Shown here piece by piece: positions 5,801 through 11,621 of a DNA stretch of 11,621 nt. The stretch lies in the NCBI GenBank assembly GCA_002478045.1, contig DLLT01000050.1:1-11621 (forward strand), written 5' to 3'. Within the stretch, counting starts at the first letter, position 1; every line of letters starts with the position of its first letter. The DNA is from Porphyromonadaceae bacterium UBA7555 (GTDB lineage: Bacteria > Bacteroidota > Bacteroidia > Bacteroidales > Muribaculaceae). The translations under genes and the position numbers were made by a program. The notes beneath the pieces are model-generated. The model searched no databases. It was not told where the DNA came from and saw only the letters and a program-made list of their open reading frames with translations.

Positions 5801-8800
5801 ATGGATAGCACAAACACCTGCTCAGACATGAAGGACAACATCAATACGTCCACCAATTTCTTTACAAATAAGAATGGCAATACTCTCATAAAGGAATTTG
5901 AGGGTATATTGCAGCATAATAATCTCATCAAAAACATCGATGCCGTTGTCGGTTTTTTGCGTGCCTCAGGATATTTCGCATTACGCCCATTACTTGACAA
6001 TCTAAATAGAGTTCGCATACTTATTGGTATTAATGTAGATAAATATATATCACAAGCTGCAAACTCGGGACATATTTTCTTTGGCGCAGAGAGTGAGGTT
6101 AAGGTCGACTGTTTACGCAAAATCCGCAAAGACATCGAACAATCCCATTATTCTAAAGATGTTGAAGACGGGATTTTCCAAATGCTTGAAGACATAATCA
6201 ATGGCAAGCTTGAGCTTCGCGCCCACCCATCAAGGCAAATCCACGCAAAGCTGTATGTCTTATATCCGGAAAACTTCAATCAATACTCACAAGGCATCGC
6301 TATTACAGGGTCAAGTAATCTGTCCGGATACGGATTAGGAGTCTCAGAAGATAAACAATACGAATTCAACGTTAAACTGAGCCGATTTGACGACGTGAAG
6401 TTTGCCAAAGACGAATTCGAACAAATATGGGAAGAGGCCGAAGGATGCATCATAACATCCGAGGACATAAAAGGTTCTATAACCAGAACTTATCTAAATG
6501 GTGATGCAACACCCTACGACATTTACATCAAAATGTTAATGGAGTTTTTCTCCGATAGGGTATTAGCAACCAATGACAACGACCCGTTCGATATGCCAAA
6601 AGGGTATACAAAATACGACTATCAGATGGATGCTGTTGTTGAAGGTTATCAGAAGCTCATCCATTATGATGGTTTTTTCCTCGCAGACGTGGTCGGCCTT
6701 GGCAAAACAGTTGTTGCCACCATGATAGCAAAAAAGTTCTTGATCGAAAATGGACGAGACAACACAAAAATACTTGTTGTATACCCTCCGGCAGTAGAAC
6801 AAAACTGGAAAGCGACATTCAAAGACTTCGGCATAGACAAATATGCGAACTTCATCACTAATGGTAGTTTAGCCAACATTCTTGACGAAGATAACTACAA
6901 CTATTGGAACGCAGATGAGTTTGACCTTATCTTGGTTGACGAAGCCCATAAATTCAGGTCGCACACTACTAAGGGTTTTGAGCAATTACAAGAAATATGC
7001 AAAATGCCACGCATTGAGACCGGCAATATTCCAGGCTACAAGAAAAAAGTTATGTTGATTTCGGCAACACCGATGAACAATACCCCTGCAGACATTTATA
7101 CCGAAATCCTACTTTTCCAAGACCCACGCCGCTGCACAATTGATGGAGTCTCAAATCTTACGGCCTTCTTTGCTCCGCTAATTAAGAAATTCCAACGGTT
7201 AAGGAAAGACCCTGATTCCAGCTTACCGCAATTCAAAATATTAGCAGAACGTGTCCGTGACAGGATTATAAAACCTCTAACAGTCCGACGCACACGCACT
7301 GACATCGAAAATGTGGCACGCTACAATAAAGACATCGGCTGTTTTCCAAAGGTTGAGCGACCAATAGAGAATAGGTATGAGCTGAATGAGCATCTGGCTA
7401 ATTTGTTTGAGAATGCGATGAAAATCCTCGACAAAGAACTTACCTATGCACGCTATCAAGCAATTGCATATCTAAAGCCCGAAGTTTCTAAAGGTTTGTA
7501 CGACAACGCAGAGTTGATAAGCCGCAGTTTGGCCGGCATTCGCAAAAATGGGTTAGTAAAACGATTGGAGAGTAGTTTCTACGCTTTTCAAAAGTCATTA
7601 AATAATTTCCGGCAAGCCAACCAAAACATGATTGACATGTTCAATCGTGACAAGGTCTTCATTGCTCCCGATCTTGACATCAACAACTTACTGGAGTCCG
7701 GGGTTTCTGATGAAGAAATCGAAGCTAAATTGAATACAAAAGCAGAGGACAATCCCAAAAACAAGGTATTCAAGGCATCAGATTTCAAGGACGGATACCT
7801 CGACATGCTCCAAAAAGATCAAACGATTCTCGAAGACTTATATAAAGCTTGGGAGAATATCTCCGATGCTGATGACTCCAAATTTGCGAAATTCAACGAA
7901 CTACTCAAGCACGAGCTTTTTAAGACCGAAAAAAATCCGGGACAAAAGCTTGTGGTATTCTCCGAATCAGTTGACACTGTAAAGTATCTTGAAAGGCGCA
8001 TAAATCGAAAAGATGTACTCGTTGTTTCTGCGGAAAACCGTAATAGTTTATTCAAAACAATTCGAGAGAATTTCGATGCAAACTACAGTCCAAAGCTAAA
8101 CGACTACAATATTATACTCACAACAGACGTTTTGGCAGAAGGAATCAATCTACATCGAGCCAACGTTATTGTGAATTACGATACGCCATGGAACAGCACT
8201 CGATTGATGCAACGCATTGGACGTATCAACCGTATCGGTTCATCGTCAAAGCACATATACAACTATGTGTTCTATCCATCACGTGAAGGGAATAGGGAAA
8301 TAAATCTCACTCAAATAGCGCTAAGCAAAATCCAATCATTTCATTCGACTTTTGGCGAAGACAACCAGATTTATTCCACCGAAGAAGTACTTGACTGGGA
8401 CCTTACAAAGCTATTCGATGAAGGAATAAAACGTCAGAAAGAAGACGTCAACCAAGAACTACCATTCTATGAAGAACTTCGAGCTCTATACACGACCGAC
8501 CGCAGGGAATACAACCGCATAGCCAAACTATCTTTGCGCAGTCGTACAGGGCGAGAGCCACGAAACATAGACGGTGTCACCCTATCAGGAGACACACTTG
8601 TGTTCCTCAAAACTAATTTCCGAAAGATGTTCTTCCTTGTATCTGAAACGGCAAAAGAGCTATCCGTTGTTGACGCACTTAGATATTTCAAAGCGTCAAA
8701 AGAGGAACAGCCCGTGGAAAGGATTGAGCAGCATCACGAACATGTCAATATGGCATTGCAAAAATTCCGTGCCATCAGAGATGAAGAACTGCGCACACAG

Positions 8801-9151
8801 GAAACACCACAGGAAGCAAAAACGTCTCTTGGCGTACAGGTCAGCACCGCAGTCAGCCTTCTAAACAGCTTCCTCAGAGAAATAGATGATACAGAGATAT
8901 ATACTAAAGTAGTTCAGCTAAAGTCATTAGCCGAACGCGGCGTCATCACATACATACCTAAGCGGTTACAACGCATACAAAAAGATTTGCGCCGTACAAA
9001 TGGCAAGGCTCGGATGACACACGACGAGGCACTGGACGAAATCATTGAAATGGCAAAAAAATACGCCGCATACTATATGGCACAAGAGTCTGAAAGCGAC
9101 CGGCAAGAGACTAATGCCGAAATAATCCTATCAGAATCATTTAGAGAATAA
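5801..9151 (+). CDS. PLD-nuclease/SF2 (DEAH, SNF2-class) helicase fusion
   Basis: Predicted 1116-residue DNA-acting ATPase, probably the effector or translocase of a restriction-like defence pair. The N-terminal domain (about 40-215) is phospholipase-D-like: HAK (148-150), then GSSNLSG (170-176) and a downstream acidic Glu188, the single HxK...GSxN half-site of PLD nucleases. The helicase core has DVVGLGKT (296-303, Walker A Lys302), LVDEAH (378-383), LISATP (419-424), TTDVLAEGINL (774-784) and QRIGRINRIG (804-813), as in RapA/SNF2-like enzymes. A charged, mostly helical insert of about 200 residues separates the two RecA lobes (about 500-710), and a further 230 residues without recognised motif end the protein. 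ATG 5801 is preferred over TTG 5783, which adds six residues and would lie on the predicted transcription start. The methylase gene follows after five bases. DNA is AT-richer than to the left, hinting at horizontal gain. The domain call is firm; the defence role is inferred. Confidence 0.9.
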   Translation: MDSTNTCSDMKDNINTSTNFFTNKNGNTLIKEFEGILQHNNLIKNIDAVVGFLRASGYFALRPLLDNLNRVRILIGINVDKYISQAANSGHIFFGAESEVKVDCLRKIRKDIEQSHYSKDVEDGIFQMLEDIINGKLELRAHPSRQIHAKLYVLYPENFNQYSQGIAITGSSNLSGYGLGVSEDKQYEFNVKLSRFDDVKFAKDEFEQIWEEAEGCIITSEDIKGSITRTYLNGDATPYDIYIKMLMEFFSDRVLATNDNDPFDMPKGYTKYDYQMDAVVEGYQKLIHYDGFFLADVVGLGKTVVATMIAKKFLIENGRDNTKILVVYPPAVEQNWKATFKDFGIDKYANFITNGSLANILDEDNYNYWNADEFDLILVDEAHKFRSHTTKGFEQLQEICKMPRIETGNIPGYKKKVMLISATPMNNTPADIYTEILLFQDPRRCTIDGVSNLTAFFAPLIKKFQRLRKDPDSSLPQFKILAERVRDRIIKPLTVRRTRTDIENVARYNKDIGCFPKVERPIENRYELNEHLANLFENAMKILDKELTYARYQAIAYLKPEVSKGLYDNAELISRSLAGIRKNGLVKRLESSFYAFQKSLNNFRQANQNMIDMFNRDKVFIAPDLDINNLLESGVSDEEIEAKLNTKAEDNPKNKVFKASDFKDGYLDMLQKDQTILEDLYKAWENISDADDSKFAKFNELLKHELFKTEKNPGQKLVVFSESVDTVKYLERRINRKDVLVVSAENRNSLFKTIRENFDANYSPKLNDYNIILTTDVLAEGINLHRANVIVNYDTPWNSTRLMQRIGRINRIGSSSKHIYNYVFYPSREGNREINLTQIALSKIQSFHSTFGEDNQIYSTEEVLDWDLTKLFDEGIKRQKEDVNQELPFYEELRALYTTDRREYNRIAKLSLRSRTGREPRNIDGVTLSGDTLVFLKTNFRKMFFLVSETAKELSVVDALRYFKASKEEQPVERIEQHHEHVNMALQKFRAIRDEELRTQETPQEAKTSLGVQVSTAVSLLNSFLREIDDTEIYTKVVQLKSLAERGVITYIPKRLQRIQKDLRRTNGKARMTHDEALDEIIEMAKKYAAYYMAQESESDRQETNAEIILSESFRE

Positions 9152-9156
9152 TCATC

Positions 9157-11621
9157 ATGGACTATAAAAAAATAATAGAGGCAAAGTATAATCGTAAAGA
9201 CTGGCAAGATCTGCTTCGCGATATATTCCACAACAACGTCAAATTCTTCACCAGTGTCGGTGAAGTTGAAGTGAACAGCCGTCTCGCAAAGAGCGCAATA
9301 TTCCTTGGAAATATTTCTCTTTCCGATGGAGAATCCCTTGCTGTATACGAGGTGGAACTCGCAGATAATGTGGACATCGCCCGCAATCGCCGTGGCATAC
9401 GGGATATGCTAACAAAAGACTGGCGCGACTCTGGGTACGCCGGTGCATTTATGTTCTGCTACCGTAAGGGAGAAAGCGTATTGCGCTTCTCTTACGTTAG
9501 TGAGACCTGGGGATTTAACAAGAACGGCGAGTACGAGAAAATAACGACTGACACAAAGCGCTACACGTATTTATTAGGCGAAGGACGTGGTTGCCGTACA
9601 GCAATCGAGCAATTCGGTGCTTTAAAGAATAGCAAACGGGCTCTTAGCGATGTCACCGCAGCTTTCTCTGTCGATGTCCTTACCAAGCAGTTCTACAAAG
9701 ATCTATATGGCTGGTATCAATGGGCCATAGACCCTGCTTCAGGTGTATTTTTCCCGAACAATACATCTATCGAAGATGATGATCGCGAGGACATTGAGAC
9801 AAAGATAATACGCATGATTACACGTATTATGTTCGTTTGGTTTATCAAACAAAAAGGTCTTGTGCCTAACGAAATATTCGACGTTGACTATCTTGAGAAA
9901 ATTCTGAAAGACTTTGACCCCGAAAGTAAAAGTATAGGTAATTTCTACAATGCAATTCTTCAGAACTTGTTCTTTGCCACCCTTAACCGAGCTATCGAAG
10001 ACGAGCAAGGTAATAAGCGTAAGTTTGCTACAAGTGTTAACCGAGATATTAAGACCTTATACCGCTATGCCGAAATGTTCAATATAAGCGAAGACGAGGT
10101 CATAAAACTATTTGCCGGAGTACCGTTCCTAAACGGCGGCCTTTTTGAATGTCTTGATAAGACTAAACAAATAGACGGGGTGGAACGTGCTTACAACTAT
10201 GATGGGTTCAGCCGCAACGACAGAAAGTTTGCCGATGGTCGCTATCGCAATCGTGCTATCGTTCCCAACATTCTTTTCTTCGAGCCGGAGGAAGGGCTTA
10301 TCTCAATCCTAAACCGATACAATTTCACTATAGAGGAAAACACGCCTGAAGAACAACAAGTGGCACTTGACCCCGAATTGTTAGGCAAGGTTTTTGAAAA
10401 CCTTCTTGGTGTATACAATCCTGAAACGCAGGAGACAGCACGAAAACAAAGCGGTTCATTCTACACCCCACGTGAAATTGTCAACTATATGGTAGACGAA
10501 AGCTTGATTGCTTATTTGGGCGATACCGATTTCGTTCGCTCGTTGTTCTCTCCGGACTTTGTATACGATAAAGACAAAACGTCTAATTATCAAATTATAG
10601 AAAACAAACTCAAGGCAATCAAAATTCTCGATCCGGCCTGTGGCTCAGGTGCATTCCCTATGGGATTGCTGAACCGTATGATTGACCTATTATGCCGTAT
10701 AAATCCATCGAACAACACATATAGCACCAAACTAACAATAATTGAAAACTGCATCTATGGCAGCGACATCCAATGCATTGCTGTTCAGATAACAAAGCTT
10801 CGCTTCTTCATATCCCTCATCTGCGACTGCACAAAGGATTCGACCAAGCCAAACTTCGGCATACCTACACTCCCTAACTTAGAGACAAAGTTCGTTGCCG
10901 CAAACTCTTTGATTGCAAAGAAGAAACGTCCGGCACAGCTCAGCTTATTCGAGAATATTGAGATTGAACAGACAAAGCAGGAACTCACCAAAATCAGACA
11001 CGAACACTTCTCTGCAAAGACTGCCTACCGCAAATCCAAGCTTCGCGAAATAGACGGACAACTTCGCGAAAAACTGGCACAACTTCTTGCAGAAGACAAG
11101 TTCTTCGCCCCGGAAGACGCCAAACAGTTGTCTGAATGGAATCCCTATGACCAGAACGCTGTTGCCGGATTCTTTGACCCGGAATGGATGTTTGGTATAA
11201 CCGACGGCTTTGACATTGTCATAGGAAATCCTCCTTACATACAGTTGCAAAACAATGGCGGCGAGTTAGCCAAGCTATATGCCGATTGCCAATATCAGAC
11301 TTTTGCACGCACGGGCGACATCTATTGTCTGTTCTACGAACGTGGCCACCAGCTATTGAAACAGAATGGACATCTTTGCTATATAACATCCAACAAATGG
11401 ATGCGCGCCGGTTATGGAGAAAAAACACGCGGCTTCTTAGCCAAGAATACAAATCCTCTACTACTCGTAGATTTTGCCGGCGTAAAGGTTTTCGAAAGTG
11501 CCACCGTTGACACAAACATACTACTGTTTGAAAAATCAGCAAACGCACACAAAACACTCTGCGCAGTCACCAACAAACAAAACAAAGACAGTATCAAGAA
11601 TTTGAGCGTTTTCGTGCAGCA
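9157..11621 (+). CDS. Eco57I-type N6-adenine DNA methyltransferase (restriction-modification, partial)
   Basis: Open reading frame of 821 codons that runs off the right edge without a stop. It would transfer a methyl group from S-adenosylmethionine to adenine in DNA. Visible order: an N-terminal domain (about 1-120) with YEVEL (64-68), ARNRRGIR (75-82) and LRFSYVS (109-115); a helical region; LGKVFENLLG (409-418); motif X SFYTPREI (434-441); motif I DPACGSGAFP (492-501), the SAM-binding loop; the acidic motif II region YGSDIQ (534-539, Asp537); and catalytic motif IV NPPY (691-694). This is the gamma-class layout of Eco57I, other type IIG enzymes and BREX PglX. The rest of the methylase fold and any DNA-recognition domain lie outside. 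The ATG comes five bases after the helicase stop, so the two genes are surely co-transcribed and probably translationally coupled. Whether it cuts DNA itself is unclear: the N-terminal domain shows ExE rather than a clear ExK nuclease motif. Confidence 0.92.
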   Translation, partial: MDYKKIIEAKYNRKDWQDLLRDIFHNNVKFFTSVGEVEVNSRLAKSAIFLGNISLSDGESLAVYEVELADNVDIARNRRGIRDMLTKDWRDSGYAGAFMFCYRKGESVLRFSYVSETWGFNKNGEYEKITTDTKRYTYLLGEGRGCRTAIEQFGALKNSKRALSDVTAAFSVDVLTKQFYKDLYGWYQWAIDPASGVFFPNNTSIEDDDREDIETKIIRMITRIMFVWFIKQKGLVPNEIFDVDYLEKILKDFDPESKSIGNFYNAILQNLFFATLNRAIEDEQGNKRKFATSVNRDIKTLYRYAEMFNISEDEVIKLFAGVPFLNGGLFECLDKTKQIDGVERAYNYDGFSRNDRKFADGRYRNRAIVPNILFFEPEEGLISILNRYNFTIEENTPEEQQVALDPELLGKVFENLLGVYNPETQETARKQSGSFYTPREIVNYMVDESLIAYLGDTDFVRSLFSPDFVYDKDKTSNYQIIENKLKAIKILDPACGSGAFPMGLLNRMIDLLCRINPSNNTYSTKLTIIENCIYGSDIQCIAVQITKLRFFISLICDCTKDSTKPNFGIPTLPNLETKFVAANSLIAKKKRPAQLSLFENIEIEQTKQELTKIRHEHFSAKTAYRKSKLREIDGQLREKLAQLLAEDKFFAPEDAKQLSEWNPYDQNAVAGFFDPEWMFGITDGFDIVIGNPPYIQLQNNGGELAKLYADCQYQTFARTGDIYCLFYERGHQLLKQNGHLCYITSNKWMRAGYGEKTRGFLAKNTNPLLLVDFAGVKVFESATVDTNILLFEKSANAHKTLCAVTNKQNKDSIKNLSVFVQ

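Noticed and set aside
9162..9448. Small minus-strand frames opposite the start of the methylase
   Set aside because: They lie within the conserved methylase coding frame and have no recognisable motif or promoter.

Overview
The window looks like a chromosomal segment of a Bacteroidota bacterium, most likely of the order Bacteroidales. DnaK and the ThDP enzyme have the sequence style of that group. Start codons sit behind A-rich leaders without clear Shine-Dalgarno sequences, and several genes follow TAnnTTTG boxes, the -7 element of the Bacteroidota housekeeping sigma factor. All genes are on the + strand.

Left part (1-5644) is ordinary, fairly GC-rich chromosome. It opens with the 3' part of a stand-alone homocysteine S-methyltransferase gene whose reading frame is broken around 340-364. 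After a 255-base gap comes a complete dnaK (983-2899), alone and without grpE or dnaJ, closed by a terminator at 2982-3021. Next is a complete DXS-like thiamine-diphosphate enzyme (3177-4937). It keeps the cofactor and catalytic motifs but has lost two arginine-bearing motifs that canonical DXS uses for substrate phosphate. A 254-base gap with two hairpins, the second a strong terminator, leads to a small VOC/glyoxalase-family gene (5192-5644) carrying a proline-rich insertion.

Right part (about 5700 to the end) changes character: it is visibly more AT-rich with looser codon choice. It holds a two-gene cassette with its own promoter-like box: a 1116-residue protein joining a PLD-type nuclease domain to a DEAH/SNF2-class helicase (5801-9151), and, five bases later, an Eco57I-type N6-adenine DNA methyltransferase (9157 onward, cut by the window edge after 821 codons). 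The second gene is open at its 3' end but has every expected methyltransferase motif. The pair looks like a restriction or phage-defence system in which the methylase marks self DNA and the helicase-nuclease acts on unmodified DNA. This functional reading is inference; the domains are directly visible. The right edge cuts the system, so further genes may follow.
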